Assembly (NCBI RefSeq): GCF_003854935.1
Contig: NZ_CP033970.1
Span: 1,116,001-1,180,000, forward strand
Source of the DNA: Cupriavidus pauculus
GTDB lineage: Bacteria; Pseudomonadota; Gammaproteobacteria; Burkholderiales; Burkholderiaceae
DNA: 64,000 bases
Direction of reading: 5' to 3'
Part shown: one piece after another, positions 17,380 through 26,836 of the stretch
Numbering within the stretch: the first letter of the stretch is position 1
Layout of the letters: each line of letters begins with the position of its first letter
Notes under the pieces: model-generated
Told to the model about the DNA's origin: nothing
The model's database searches: none
The model's input: only the letters and a program-made list of their open reading frames with translations
Program-made: the position numbers and the translations under genes

Positions 17380-18639
17380 TCAGGCCGCCACGCGGCCGGT
17401 GCCGGCGTGGGCCTGGGTCAGCCGCGCGTAGACCTGTTCCATCTGGCGCGCCACGCCGGCCCACGTGAAGTGCGTCTGGGCGCGCGCGCGGCCGGCCTGG
17501 CCCATGCGGTCGACCAGCGCCGGGTCCATCGCCAGCCGGGCCAGCCGCTCGGCCAGCGGCTGCGGCGCGTGCGGCGGCACCAGGAAGCCCGTCTCGCCAT
17601 CGACCACCGTGGAGCGGATGCCGCCCACGCTGGCGCCCACCACGGGCACGCCGCACGCCATCGCCTCCACCGGCGTGATGCCGAACGGCTCGTACCACGG
17701 CGTGGTCACGAACACGTCGGACGCGCCATAGAACTGGCGCAACTGGTCGCGGCCGCGCCGGCCCACGAACGTGACCATGTCGCTGACGCCGGCCTCGCCG
17801 GCCACCTGCCTGAGCCGGCCGATCTCGGGCGTGGCCGCCTCGCTGGGGGAATCGGCGTTGCCGCCCACCACGTAGAGCCGGGCGCGCACGCCGAGCGTGT
17901 GGCGCAGGTAACCCACCGCGCGGATCACGTTGTCGATGCCCTTGCGCGGCACCAGCCGGCCGAGCTGCAGCACCGTGAAGTCGTCGCGCTGCCAGCCAAG
18001 GTCGCGGCGCGCCTGCGCGCGATCCACCGGCGAGAACTCCTCGTCGTCAAAGCCGCACGGTACGGTTTCGATGCGGCTGCGTTCGGCGCCGCACAGACCG
18101 ACCAGGTCTTCCTCGTCCTGCGGGCATTCGGCGATCACGCAGTCGGCCTCGCGCGCCAGCGTGTCCTCGATGTCGAAGCGCGCGTCGGGAAAGCCGTCGG
18201 CGCTGCCCTGGTGCTGCCGGCGCACCTTGCCGAGCGCGTGGAAGGTCATGACCAGCGGAATGCCGAGTGACGCGCGGGCACGCAGCGCGGCCACGCCGGA
18301 CATGAAGAAGTTGGCGTGCAGCACGTCGTAGCCGATGGCGTCGCGCCGGATGAAGTCGACCATGAAGTCCCCGAACGCCGGCATGTACTGCAGCAGCGCT
18401 TCCTTCGGTACATGCACCGCCGGGCCGGCCGGCACGTGCACCACGCGCACATTGGGCGCAAAGCCGACCACGTCGGGCAGCAGCGCCTTGTCGCGGCGCG
18501 TGAACACGTCCACGGGATAGCCGCACTTGCCCAGTTGGCGGGCCAGGTGCGCCACGTAGACATTCTGGCCGCCGCTGTCGACGCTGCCAATGCTGGCAAG
18601 CGGCGACGCGTGTTCGCTGATCAGGGCAATTCTTCGCAT
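17380..18639 (-). CDS. Family 4 glycosyltransferase
   Basis: 419 residues with the two-domain GT-B fold. N-terminal SVDSGGQNVYV is the pattern of sucrose-synthase/MshA-like GT4 enzymes; the C-terminal donor site has LQLGRLVPRKGIDN and the EX7E region in YEPFGITPVEAMACG. First gene of the minus-strand operon GT4, UXS-like, PIG-L, GT2. A 328-bp gap with a dyad element lies upstream, shared with the divergent operon. Donor sugar not predictable. Confidence 0.9.
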   Translation of the reverse strand: MRRIALISEHASPLASIGSVDSGGQNVYVAHLARQLGKCGYPVDVFTRRDKALLPDVVGFAPNVRVVHVPAGPAVHVPKEALLQYMPAFGDFMVDFIRRDAIGYDVLHANFFMSGVAALRARASLGIPLVMTFHALGKVRRQHQGSADGFPDARFDIEDTLAREADCVIAECPQDEEDLVGLCGAERSRIETVPCGFDDEEFSPVDRAQARRDLGWQRDDFTVLQLGRLVPRKGIDNVIRAVGYLRHTLGVRARLYVVGGNADSPSEAATPEIGRLRQVAGEAGVSDMVTFVGRRGRDQLRQFYGASDVFVTTPWYEPFGITPVEAMACGVPVVGASVGGIRSTVVDGETGFLVPPHAPQPLAERLARLAMDPALVDRMGQAGRARAQTHFTWAGVARQMEQVYARLTQAHAGTGRVAA

Positions 18640-18967
18640 GGCTGGCTCCGCGTGTCGTGAGGGACTTCAGACCCGCCGTCTGCAGCATGCATGCCAATGC
18701 CGGCGGCCGTTGCGCCAGCGCGGGCGGCGAGAAGCGTTATAACGGTTCTCCCCGTCGCGCGCCGTTGCGGCCCGCGTTGCACGGCGTCGCGGCACCGTTT
18801 GCAGTTCGTGAGCGCCGTTTCTACTGCCTGCATGTAGAAGCGTTGGTCCAGCCGTGATACCGGCCATGCCACGCGGGCGGACGCACCGGTACATGGGCCA
18901 TCGCAGCGGTGCGCCGGGCGCAGACCTTGCGTGGATGCCGGTCCCACACGGACCACGGAGACCAGCG
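18640..18967. other. Divergent intergenic region of glycan cluster
   Basis: 328 bp between the GT4 operon (minus) and the HbpS-like/SDR operon (plus). It holds the dyad at 18816-18842 and a ribosome site (CGGAGACC) before 18968. No credible ORF and no clear -35/-10 pair; the rest shows nothing I can interpret. Confidence 0.6.
18816..18842. promoter_or_regulatory. Dyad element, possible operator
   Basis: Inverted repeat CGTTTCTAC and GTAGAAGCG (one mismatch) around a 9-nt centre that includes TGCAT. It lies 177 bp upstream of the GT4 start. A similar element, TTAC-n3-TGCATGTAA, lies 185 bp upstream of the acyl-CoA dehydrogenase-like gene of the same cluster. Protein bound is unknown. Confidence 0.4.
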
Positions 18968-19453
18968 ATGGGAGACCATGCGGAAACCGGCTGCCTGCCG
19001 CTTGCCAATGCCGACTGCGCGCGTCGCGCGCTGGAGCTTGCGCTGCCGATGCTCACCGCCAGCCTGGAGGACAAGGCCGTTGGCGAGAGCCACTGCATGC
19101 ACATCGTGATCATGGACCCGACACGGCCCTATGGCAGCGGCACGTTCGAGTCCGCCATCCTCCACGAACACTCGCTGCCGTCGCGCGATCGTTGGGATGC
19201 CGACTACGCGCACTACGCGCGCGAGAAAGCGCGGCTGACGTGGCGCACGCAGGTGGACAGCGGCCAGCTCATGGACCGTGCGCCGCACCTGCTGTGCGTG
19301 GGCGACACCGTGCTGGCCGGCGCCATCGTGCTGGACGGCATTGTCGTGGCCGTCAGCGGCGCCAACGGCTGGTACGACGAGGCGTTCGCGCGCTGCGTAG
19401 CCAGCCTGCTGCGCGCCGTCGTGCGCGAGCGCCTGCACGGCGTGCCGCGCTGA
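18968..19453 (+). CDS. GlcG/HbpS-like domain protein
   Basis: 161 residues. The pattern ANADCARRALELAL, a central variable part, then LCVGDTVLAGAIVLDGIVVAVSGANGWYDEAFAR resembles the HbpS/GlcG (PF03928-type) fold, whose C-terminal GVSGA-x-x-x-x-D-E stretch is characteristic. Members bind haem or small ligands, or have no known role. Start at the ATG with GGAG upstream. First gene of the plus-strand glycan operon, 72 bp before the SDR. Role in glycan synthesis is not evident; the family call is tentative. Confidence 0.6.
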   Translation: MGDHAETGCLPLANADCARRALELALPMLTASLEDKAVGESHCMHIVIMDPTRPYGSGTFESAILHEHSLPSRDRWDADYAHYAREKARLTWRTQVDSGQLMDRAPHLLCVGDTVLAGAIVLDGIVVAVSGANGWYDEAFARCVASLLRAVVRERLHGVPR

Positions 19454-19525
19454 AGCGCGTTGCCCGCTGGCATGCAATTCGCTGCTACGGGCCCTCATCG
19501 AACCACCACTACAGGGGAATGCGAC

Positions 19526-20275
19526 ATGCAGGACATCGACCAAGGCCGGCACCCGTTGCTGGAAGGAAAGCGGTACCTGGTGACGGGTGGCGGGCGCGGC
19601 CTGGGTGGCGAGATCAGCCGCATGCTCGCGGCCAGCGGCGCCCATGTGATCGTGGCGGACATCGACGAGGCGCTGGCCAGCCAGTGCGCGGCCACGCTGC
19701 GCGAAAGCGGCGCCGAGGCGACGGCCTGCGGTGCCGACGTCTCCGACCCCATGGCCGTGCAGCGGCTCTTTGCTGACATCGCGCGCGGCGGCGGCAGGCT
19801 CGACGGCCTGATCAACAACGCCGCCATCGACATCACGCTGCCGGTGGAGGAAGTCGACACCGAGCAATGGCGCCGCGTGCTGATGGTGAACCTGTACGGC
19901 CCGTACCTGCTGGCCCACGCGGCCGTGCCGCTGATGAAGGCGCAGGGAGGCGGGCATATCGTCAATATCGCGTCCACGGCGTCCAAGCGCGCCTGGCCCA
20001 ATGCGTCGGCCTATCACGCGACCAAATGGGGCGTGCTCGGCTTTTCGCACGCGCTGCACGCGGAGCTGCGGCCGCACCGCATCAAGGTGTCGGCCGTGGT
20101 GGCGGGCGGCATGCGCACGCCGTTCCTGCTCGACCGCTTCCCAGATATCGACACCTCGACGCTGCAGGACCCCGCCAACGTCGCGCGCGCCGTGCGCTTC
20201 GTGCTGACCCAGCCCGAGGAAACCGTGATTCCCGAAGTCATGGTGCTGCCGATGAAGGAGACGTCATGGCCCTAG
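19526..20275 (+). CDS. Short-chain dehydrogenase/reductase
   Basis: 249 residues, classical SDR. Cofactor motif TGGGRGLGGE near residues 20-29, NNAAI, and the catalytic Ser (NIAST) with Tyr-x3-Lys (YHATK). The AGGGGAA ribosome site precedes the ATG at 19526; the longer frame from 19460 has none. It overlaps the HAD gene by 10 bp. Likely reduces or oxidises a sugar or polyol intermediate in the same pathway; substrate unknown. Confidence 0.85.
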   Translation: MQDIDQGRHPLLEGKRYLVTGGGRGLGGEISRMLAASGAHVIVADIDEALASQCAATLRESGAEATACGADVSDPMAVQRLFADIARGGGRLDGLINNAAIDITLPVEEVDTEQWRRVLMVNLYGPYLLAHAAVPLMKAQGGGHIVNIASTASKRAWPNASAYHATKWGVLGFSHALHAELRPHRIKVSAVVAGGMRTPFLLDRFPDIDTSTLQDPANVARAVRFVLTQPEETVIPEVMVLPMKETSWP

Positions 20276-20883
20276 ACACATCGGCTGGCGGCGCGGTGCT
20301 GCTGGACAAGGACGGCACGCTGCTGCAGGACGTGCCCTACAACGTCGATCCGGGCCGGATCCGGCTGGCCGAGTCGGCTGGCGACGCGCTGCGCAGGCTG
20401 GCGCGGCTCGGCATGCCGCTCGCCGTGGTCAGCAACCAGCCCGGCGTGGCGCTGGGCCGCTTCGACGAACCCGCGCTGGAAGCCGTCCGCCACTGCCTGA
20501 GCGAATTGTTCGCGCGGCACGGGGCCAGGCTGTCCGGCTTCTTCTATTGCCCGCACCACCCGGCCGGGCAGGTCTCTGCCTACGCGATGCACTGCCTGTG
20601 CCGCAAGCCCGCGCCGGGCCTGTTGCGCCGGGCGTGCAGCGCGCTGGGCTGCGACCCGGCGCAGTCGTGGATGGTCGGCGACATCCTTGACGACGTGGAG
20701 GCGGGCCGGCGCGCCGGCTGCGGCACGGTGCTCGTCGATTGCGGCAACGAGACCGAATGGGTGGGCGGTGCGCTGCGCACACCGGACTTCATCGTGCCGA
20801 CGCTGGAGCGCGCCGCGCAGGTCATCGCGGCCGGGCTGCCGGTGTCGCCGTCGCCACCGCTGATGACGGAGCGGCCATGCTGA
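20266..20883 (+). CDS. HAD phosphatase, GmhB-like
   Basis: 205 residues. HAD motif I LLDKDGTLL (nucleophile Asp and acid Asp present), motif II SNQPG, motif III KP, and motif IV GDILDDVEAG. The Cys/His insert CPHH...HCLCRKPAPG is the zinc loop typical of D-glycero-D-manno-heptose-1,7-bisphosphate 7-phosphatase (GmhB) and histidinol-phosphatase relatives. Upstream of a heptosyltransferase-type GT9, a role in ADP- or GDP-heptose supply is reasonable. Coupled at both ends: overlaps the SDR by 10 bp and the GT9 start by 7 bp. Confidence 0.85.
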   Translation: MALDTSAGGAVLLDKDGTLLQDVPYNVDPGRIRLAESAGDALRRLARLGMPLAVVSNQPGVALGRFDEPALEAVRHCLSELFARHGARLSGFFYCPHHPAGQVSAYAMHCLCRKPAPGLLRRACSALGCDPAQSWMVGDILDDVEAGRRAGCGTVLVDCGNETEWVGGALRTPDFIVPTLERAAQVIAAGLPVSPSPPLMTERPC

Positions 20884-22076
20884 CGTGGCCGCAGGCGCGC
20901 CGCGTGCTCTGCGTGCGGCCCGACAACCTGGGCGACGTGCTGATGACCACGCCCGCCATGCAGGCGCTGGCCGACAGCGCGCCGCACCGCGCGCTGACGC
21001 TGCTGACCTCGCGCGCGTCGGCCGCGCTGGCGCCGCATCTGGACATGATCGACGACGTGATTGCCTGGGACGCACCGTGGGTGCGCCACGCGCATGACGT
21101 GGACGCTAGCGGGCTGTCGGCCGAGCTCGCCGGTTGCGCGGCCCGGCTCGCCGCGCGCAACTTCGACGCCGCCGTGATCTTCACCGTCTACAGCCAGAGT
21201 GCGCTGCCGGCCGCCACGCTGTGCAGCCTGGCCGGTATTCCGCTGCGGCTCGCGCACTGCCGCGAGAACCCGTATGCGCTGCTGACCGACTGGGTGCCCG
21301 ACCCCGAGCCGTCCAACCCGCCACGCCACGAAGTGCAGCGCCAGCTCGACCTTGTCGCCAGCATCGGCGCCACCACGCGCGATGCGCACCTGCGCTTCGC
21401 GCTGGCCGATACGGATCGCCACGCCGTGCAGCGGCTGCTCGCGCCGCTGTTGGCGCGCCACGGCCGCCGCGCCTGCATCGTGATCCATCCCGGCGCCACA
21501 GCGGCTTCGCGGCGCTGGCCGGCGGATCGGTTCGCGAGCGTGGCGCGCGAACTGGCCGCGCAGGCCGGCGCACTGGTGCTGGTGACCGGCTCGACCGCCG
21601 AGGCGCCGGTCGTCGACACGGTCTGCACGCTGGCCGCCCATCCGGCGGTCCTGCCGATGGCAGGCCGCTTCACGCTTGGCGAAATGGGTGCGCTGCTGGC
21701 GGCGGTGGACCTGCTCGTGTCGAACAACAGCGGCCCGGTGCACATGGCGGCCGCGCTGGGCACGCCGGTCGTCGACCTCTATGCGCTGACCAATCCGCAG
21801 CACACGCCGTGGATGGTGCCCAGCCGCGTGCTGTTCCAGGACGTGCCGTGCCGCTATTGCTACAAGAGCACCTGTCCGCAGGGTCATCACCGCTGCCTGG
21901 CCGACGTTCCCGCGCGCGACGTCGTGGCGGCGGCCGCGATGCTGCTCGATGGCGCGCCTGCCGTCGCGGCGCCGATGCCGTGGGTGTCGCCCGCGCCCCG
22001 TCCGGCGCTGCCGGTCGCCGTGGCGGCCGTACCGAACATCGTCAAGGAGGACGCGCATGTACACGCTCGGCATTAA
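20877..22076 (+). CDS. Family 9 glycosyltransferase (heptosyltransferase-like)
   Basis: 399 residues, GT-B fold. N-terminal RVLCVRPDNLGDVLMTTPAM and the C-terminal IHPGA and VSNNSGPVHMAAALGTP motifs are hallmarks of the ADP-heptose:LPS heptosyltransferase family. The last ~40 residues are Ala/Pro-rich and overlap the carbamoyltransferase start by 20 bp. A Cys-rich CRYCYKSTCPQGHHRC stretch near the C-terminus may bind metal or be structural; a similar one is present in the second GT9 at 24835. Confidence 0.88.
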   Translation: MLTWPQARRVLCVRPDNLGDVLMTTPAMQALADSAPHRALTLLTSRASAALAPHLDMIDDVIAWDAPWVRHAHDVDASGLSAELAGCAARLAARNFDAAVIFTVYSQSALPAATLCSLAGIPLRLAHCRENPYALLTDWVPDPEPSNPPRHEVQRQLDLVASIGATTRDAHLRFALADTDRHAVQRLLAPLLARHGRRACIVIHPGATAASRRWPADRFASVARELAAQAGALVLVTGSTAEAPVVDTVCTLAAHPAVLPMAGRFTLGEMGALLAAVDLLVSNNSGPVHMAAALGTPVVDLYALTNPQHTPWMVPSRVLFQDVPCRYCYKSTCPQGHHRCLADVPARDVVAAAAMLLDGAPAVAAPMPWVSPAPRPALPVAVAAVPNIVKEDAHVHARH

Positions 22077-23862
22077 CGCCGCCTATCACGATTCCGCCGC
22101 CTGCCTGGTGCATGACGGCGTGGTGGTGGCCGCGGCGGAGGACGAACGCTTCACGCACATCAAGCACGGCAAGCGCCCGGTGCCGTTCAGCGCGTGGGAG
22201 CTGCCCTGGCATGCGATCGACTATTGCCTGCAGGAAGCCGGCATCGGGCTGGCCCAGGTGGACCACGTGGCCTATTCGTACGATCCCGCGCTGCTGCTGG
22301 GCGAAATGGGCGGCGCAGAATCGGTCGTGCTGCCGCTGGAGCCGTCGCGTGGCGGCACGCCGGATGCGGTGTCGTCGCCGTGGGACTCGCTGTTCCTGTC
22401 GTACGTGGTCAACGCCCCCCGCCAGTTGGCTTCGGGCGCGCCGCACCACCTGTCCGCGCGCTTTCGGCAGGTGCGCCACGACGGGCCGTTCCGCTGGCAT
22501 TTCGTCGAGCACCACATGGCGCACGAGGCCAGCGCATTCCTGGCCGCGCCGTTCGCGCACTGCGCGGTGCTGACGATGGACGGGCGCGGCGAGCGCGCCA
22601 CCACCAGCTACGGCGTGTTCGACGGCCGCGCGTACCGCCGCATCAAGCAGATCGACCTGCCCGACTCGCTGGGCCTGCTCTACGAGCGCGTCACGCGGCA
22701 CCTGGGTTTCCTGCATTCGTCGGACGAGTACAAGGTCATGGCGCTGGCGTCGTACGGCAAGCCGGCCTGGCTCGACGCTTTCCGCCAGATGGTCAGCACC
22801 GACGCCGAGGGCGGCTACCACGTGGCCGATTCGGACCTCGAAGCGGTGCTGGGCCCGGCGCGCCAGCGTGGCGAGGCGTTCGAGGGCAAGCATTTCGATA
22901 TCGCGCGCTCGCTGCAGCAGGTGCTGGAGGAAACGGTGGTCGGCATGGCCACGTGGCTGGCGCAGGCCAGCGGCGAGCGGCAACTGGCGATGGCGGGCGG
23001 CGTGGCGCTGAACTGCGTGATGAACGCGCGCGTGCGTGACCAGGCGCCGTTCGATGCCGTCTGGGTGCAGCCGGCCGCTGGCGACGCCGGCACGGCGCTG
23101 GGCGCGGCGCTCTGGGTCGACTTCCAGGAACGCGGCACGTCCGGGCAATCCGGCAAGCATTGGCAGATGGACCACGCCTACCTGGGCCCGGCATTTGGCG
23201 ACGACGAGATTGCCGCATTCCTGGACTGGGCCAAGCTGCCGTATCGCCAGCTTGACGACGTTCCCGCGCAGACCGCCGCACTGCTGGCGCAGGGCCGCAT
23301 CATCGGCTGGTTCCAGGGGCGCATGGAGTTCGGCCCCCGGGCGCTTGGCGCGCGATCGATCCTGGCGTCGCCGATCGACCTCGGCATGCAGCAGCGGCTC
23401 AACGAGATCAAGGACCGCGAGGACTTCCGGCCCGTGGCGCCGGTGGTGATGCAGGAGCGCCTCGGTGACTGGTTCCGCGCGCGCAAGCCCGGCGAGGGCA
23501 TCGCGCCGTTCATGCTGTTTGTCTACGACGTGATCCCGGAGCAGGCCCGCCGCATTCCAGCGGTGACCCACGTCGACGGCACGGCCCGCGTGCAGACGAT
23601 CCGGCGCGACCAGAACGCGGCCTACTACGACGTGCTGGCCGCGTTCGAGAAGCTGACCGGCGTGCCGGTGCTGGTCAACACGTCGTTCAATACGCGCGGC
23701 GAGCCCATCGTCTGCACGCCGCGCGATGCCGTGGAGTGTTTCTGGACGTCGCCGCTCGACGCGCTGGTCATCGGCTCATTCCTGCTCGAAAAGCCCGGTG
23801 CGCGCGCGACGGCACGGTCCGCCGCGGCGCAGCGCAAGGAGACGGCCGATGCGGGCGCCTGA
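22057..23862 (+). CDS. Carbamoyltransferase, NodU/CmcH family
   Basis: 601 residues. The N-terminal half has the Kae1-like start [18 protein letters not shown] and [11 protein letters not shown]; the C-terminal half has the carbamoyl-AMP-forming YrdC-like core ([40 protein letters not shown]). The family moves carbamoyl from carbamoyl phosphate to hydroxyls of Nod factors, antibiotics or sugars. Here a surface sugar is the likely acceptor. AAGGAGG precedes the ATG, which sits inside the end of the GT9 gene. Confidence 0.92.
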   Translation: MYTLGINAAYHDSAACLVHDGVVVAAAEDERFTHIKHGKRPVPFSAWELPWHAIDYCLQEAGIGLAQVDHVAYSYDPALLLGEMGGAESVVLPLEPSRGGTPDAVSSPWDSLFLSYVVNAPRQLASGAPHHLSARFRQVRHDGPFRWHFVEHHMAHEASAFLAAPFAHCAVLTMDGRGERATTSYGVFDGRAYRRIKQIDLPDSLGLLYERVTRHLGFLHSSDEYKVMALASYGKPAWLDAFRQMVSTDAEGGYHVADSDLEAVLGPARQRGEAFEGKHFDIARSLQQVLEETVVGMATWLAQASGERQLAMAGGVALNCVMNARVRDQAPFDAVWVQPAAGDAGTALGAALWVDFQERGTSGQSGKHWQMDHAYLGPAFGDDEIAAFLDWAKLPYRQLDDVPAQTAALLAQGRIIGWFQGRMEFGPRALGARSILASPIDLGMQQRLNEIKDREDFRPVAPVVMQERLGDWFRARKPGEGIAPFMLFVYDVIPEQARRIPAVTHVDGTARVQTIRRDQNAAYYDVLAAFEKLTGVPVLVNTSFNTRGEPIVCTPRDAVECFWTSPLDALVIGSFLLEKPGARATARSAAAQRKETADAGA

Positions 23863-24835
23863 GCCGCTGGTCTCGGTGGTGATCGCCACCTACCGCCGCC
23901 CGGCGCTGCTGCAGCGCTGCCTGGCGGCGCTGTGCGCGCAGCGGATGGACGCCAGCGCGTTCGAGATCATCGTTGCCGACGATGGCTGCGAGCGCCGCAT
24001 TGCTGCGCTGGTGGCCGCGCTGGCCGCCCGGCATCGCGACGTGGCGCTGCGCTATACGGCGGTGCCGCACACACAGGGCCCGGCCGGCGCGCGCAACGCG
24101 GGCGCACGGCTGGCGCGCGGCGAGATCCTGGCCTTTACCGACGACGACACGATTCCATCCCCCGAATGGGTATGGCAGGGCTACCTTGCGCTGGCCGCGC
24201 AGCGGACGTGGTGCGCTGCGGCTGGCCGTGTGGTGGTGCCCACGCCGGTGCGGCCCACCGACCATGAACGCGACACGGCCGGGCTGGCCAGCGCCGAGTT
24301 CGTCACGGCCAACTGCTTTGTGCGGCGGTCGGCGTTCCAGCGCGTGGGCGGCTTCGACGAGCGCTTCACGCGGGCGTGGCGCGAGGATTCGGACCTGCAG
24401 TTCCGGCTTGAGCAGCAGGCCGGCGTGGTGGGCCGCGCCGAAGCGGCCGTGGTCGAGCATCCGGTGCGGCCGGCGCAATGGGGTGCCAGCGCGCTGGCGC
24501 AGGCCAAGGTCTACTTCGACGCGCTGCTCTACAAGAAGCATCCGCGCCTGTACCGCACGCGCATCCGGCCGGTGCCGCCGTGGAGCTACTACGTGATCGT
24601 GGGCAGCGCCTGCGTGGCCGGGCTGGCGCTGCTGGCCGGCGCGCCGCGCGTGGCGGCCGGCGCGGGTGGCATCTGGCTGGCCATGACGGCGGTCTTCTGC
24701 ATGCGCCGGTTGCGCGGCGCGTCGTGGCGGCCCGCCCATGTGCTGGAGATGATCGCGACGTCGGTGGTAATTCCGCCGCTGTCGCTGTACTGGCGCCTGC
24801 GCGGCGCGCTGGCGTTCCGCACGGGTTTCCTGTGA
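23849..24835 (+). CDS. Family 2 glycosyltransferase, membrane-anchored
   Basis: 328 residues. GT-A motifs VSVVIATYRRPALLQR, VADDGC and the metal site FTDDDT; WREDSDLQFRL is the conserved ED acceptor motif. Two hydrophobic stretches near the C-terminus (YYVIVGSACVAGLALLAG, then IWLAMTAVFC) suggest a membrane anchor. The start overlaps the carbamoyltransferase gene by 14 bp and has AAGGAG upstream; the stop overlaps the next start (TGATG). Confidence 0.88.
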   Translation: MRAPEPLVSVVIATYRRPALLQRCLAALCAQRMDASAFEIIVADDGCERRIAALVAALAARHRDVALRYTAVPHTQGPAGARNAGARLARGEILAFTDDDTIPSPEWVWQGYLALAAQRTWCAAAGRVVVPTPVRPTDHERDTAGLASAEFVTANCFVRRSAFQRVGGFDERFTRAWREDSDLQFRLEQQAGVVGRAEAAVVEHPVRPAQWGASALAQAKVYFDALLYKKHPRLYRTRIRPVPPWSYYVIVGSACVAGLALLAGAPRVAAGAGGIWLAMTAVFCMRRLRGASWRPAHVLEMIATSVVIPPLSLYWRLRGALAFRTGFL

Positions 24836-25887
24836 TGGCCGCCGCCATGCGCAGCATCGCGGTGTTCAGGGCGCTGCAGTTGGGCGACATGCTGTGCGCG
24901 GTGCCAGCCCTGCGCGCGCTGCGCCAGGGCGAGCCGGACGCGCACATCACGCTGATCGGGCTGCCGTGGGCGCGAGACTTTGTCGACCGCTACGCCAGCC
25001 TGCTCGATGACTTTGTGCCGTTTCCGGGCGCGGCAGGCATGCCCGAGCAGCCGTGCGACGCCCCGGCGCTGCCCGGCTTCTTTGCGCAGGCGCGCGCGCG
25101 CCGGTTCGACCTTGCCATCCAGCTCCACGGCAGCGGCACGCTGACCAACCCGCTGGTCCGCCAGCTTGGCGCGCGCGCCATCGCCGGGTTCCATGACGAT
25201 CCCGCGCAGGCTGGTGACGGCCAGTGGCTGCGCTGGCCGGACGGCAACGAGATCGAGCGACTGCTGGCGCTGATGCAGCGGCTTGGTTATCCGTCGACCG
25301 ACGCCCACCTGTCGTTTCCGCTCCATCCCGCCGATCACGCGGCGTGGCAGGCATTGGCGCAGGCGCACGCGCTGCAACCGGGCGGGTATGTTTGCGTGCA
25401 TCCCGGCGCGCGGATGCTGTCGCGGCGCTGGCCGGTCGAGCGCTTTGCCGATGTGGCGCGCCAGCTGGGCGGCCCGTGGCAGGTGGTGGTCACCGGCGCG
25501 CCCGACGAAATGCCGCTGGCCGCGCGCTTCTGCGCGCTGGCGGGCCGGCCGGTGGTCAACCTTTGCGGCCAGACCACGCTCGGCGCCATGGCGGCGCTGA
25601 TCGGCCATGCGCGGCTGCTGATCTGCAACGACACCGGCGCCTCGCATATCGCCGCCGCGATGGGCACGCCCAGCGTGGTCGTCTCGTGCGGCAGCGACAG
25701 CGCGCGCTGGGCGCCGCTGGACCGCGCGCGGCACCGCGTGCTGGCCGACTACCCGCCGTGCCGGCCGTGCGCGTGGCACGCCTGCCCGTACGGCCACGAA
25801 TGCGCGCGCCATATCGACGTGGCGCAGGTCGTCGCGGCGGCGCGCCAGCTTGTGGATCTCTCCCCGATGGAAACGGCCCATGCCTGA
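24835..25887 (+). CDS. Family 9 glycosyltransferase
   Basis: 350 residues, second heptosyltransferase-type enzyme of the operon. N-terminal IAVFRALQLGDMLCAVPALRAL, HPGARMLSRRWP and the donor-site CNDTGASHIAAAMGTP. Near the C-terminus it has CRPCAWHACPYGHEC, a Cys cluster like that of the GT9 at 20877. Start overlaps the previous stop by one base; 8-bp overlap with the next gene. Confidence 0.88.
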   Translation: MAAAMRSIAVFRALQLGDMLCAVPALRALRQGEPDAHITLIGLPWARDFVDRYASLLDDFVPFPGAAGMPEQPCDAPALPGFFAQARARRFDLAIQLHGSGTLTNPLVRQLGARAIAGFHDDPAQAGDGQWLRWPDGNEIERLLALMQRLGYPSTDAHLSFPLHPADHAAWQALAQAHALQPGGYVCVHPGARMLSRRWPVERFADVARQLGGPWQVVVTGAPDEMPLAARFCALAGRPVVNLCGQTTLGAMAALIGHARLLICNDTGASHIAAAMGTPSVVVSCGSDSARWAPLDRARHRVLADYPPCRPCAWHACPYGHECARHIDVAQVVAAARQLVDLSPMETAHA

Positions 25888-26827
25888 GCGACTGCGCATC
25901 CTGACGTGGCATGTCCACGGCAATTACCTGTATTACTTGTCGCAGGTGCCGCACGACTTCCTGCTCGTCACGCGGCCCGGCTATCCGCCCGGCTACGCGG
26001 GCGTGGGCGGGCAACTGCCGTGGGGCGGCAACGTCCACGAGGTACCGTACGACCAGGTGCCCGGCACCGCGTTCGACTGCGTGCTCTACCAGCACCGCGA
26101 CCACTACGCCGGCGACCGGCTGACACTGCTGACCCCGGCGCAGCAGCGGCTGCCGGCGATCTACCTCGAACACGATCCGCCCCAGGAGCATCCGACCAAC
26201 ACGCGGCACCCGGTGCAGGACCCGGCCATGCTGCTGGTGCATGTGACGCCGTTCAACGCGCTGATGTGGGATAGCGGCGTGACGCCGACGCGCGTGATAG
26301 ACCATGGCGTGGTGGTGGACCCGCAGGTGCGCTACACCGGCCAGCTTGCGCGCGGTATCAGCGTGGTCAACCATCTGGCCCGGCGCGGCCGGCGCCTGGG
26401 CGCCGACGTGTTCGATGCCGTGCGCCAGCGCGTGGCGCTGGACCTCGTCGGCATGGACGCGCAGGCGGCCGGCGGACTGGGCGAGGTACCCAATCCGGAA
26501 CTGGCCGCGTTCATGGCGCGCTACCGGTTTTTCTTCCACCCCATCCGCTATACAAGCCTGGGGCTGGCCGTGGTCGAGGCCATGTCGATCGGCATGCCCG
26601 TGGTGGGGCTGGCCACGACGGAGCTGGCCACCGTGATCCGCAATGGCGTGAACGGGCACGTCGACACGCGGCTGGACAGCCTGGTTGACGTCATGCGGGC
26701 CCTGATGGAAGATCCGCGCATGGCCGCCGCATGGGGCCAGGCCGCCGCCCGGACGGCGCGCGAGCGCTTCGGCATCGGGCGTTTCGTCGCGGACTGGCAG
26801 GCGGCATTTGCCGATGTGACGTCGTAG
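25880..26827 (+). CDS. Glycosyltransferase, GT4-like (GT-B)
   Basis: 315 residues. A short N-terminal domain (LRILTWHVHGNYLYYLSQV) and a C-terminal donor domain with FHPIRYTSLGLAVVEAMSIGMPVVG, equivalent to the EX7E region of GT4. HGNYLYYL near the N-terminus is typical of a group found with carbamoyltransferase/GT9 clusters. Start chosen at MPERLRIL, overlapping the upstream gene by 8 bp; an in-frame ATG at 25850 is also possible. Confidence 0.8.
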   Translation: MPERLRILTWHVHGNYLYYLSQVPHDFLLVTRPGYPPGYAGVGGQLPWGGNVHEVPYDQVPGTAFDCVLYQHRDHYAGDRLTLLTPAQQRLPAIYLEHDPPQEHPTNTRHPVQDPAMLLVHVTPFNALMWDSGVTPTRVIDHGVVVDPQVRYTGQLARGISVVNHLARRGRRLGADVFDAVRQRVALDLVGMDAQAAGGLGEVPNPELAAFMARYRFFFHPIRYTSLGLAVVEAMSIGMPVVGLATTELATVIRNGVNGHVDTRLDSLVDVMRALMEDPRMAAAWGQAAARTARERFGIGRFVADWQAAFADVTS

Positions 26828-26836
26828 GAGCGCCTC

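Noticed and set aside
18408-18417. Third copy of the TACATGCA dyad core
   Set aside because: It lies within the GT4 coding sequence and lacks the second arm.
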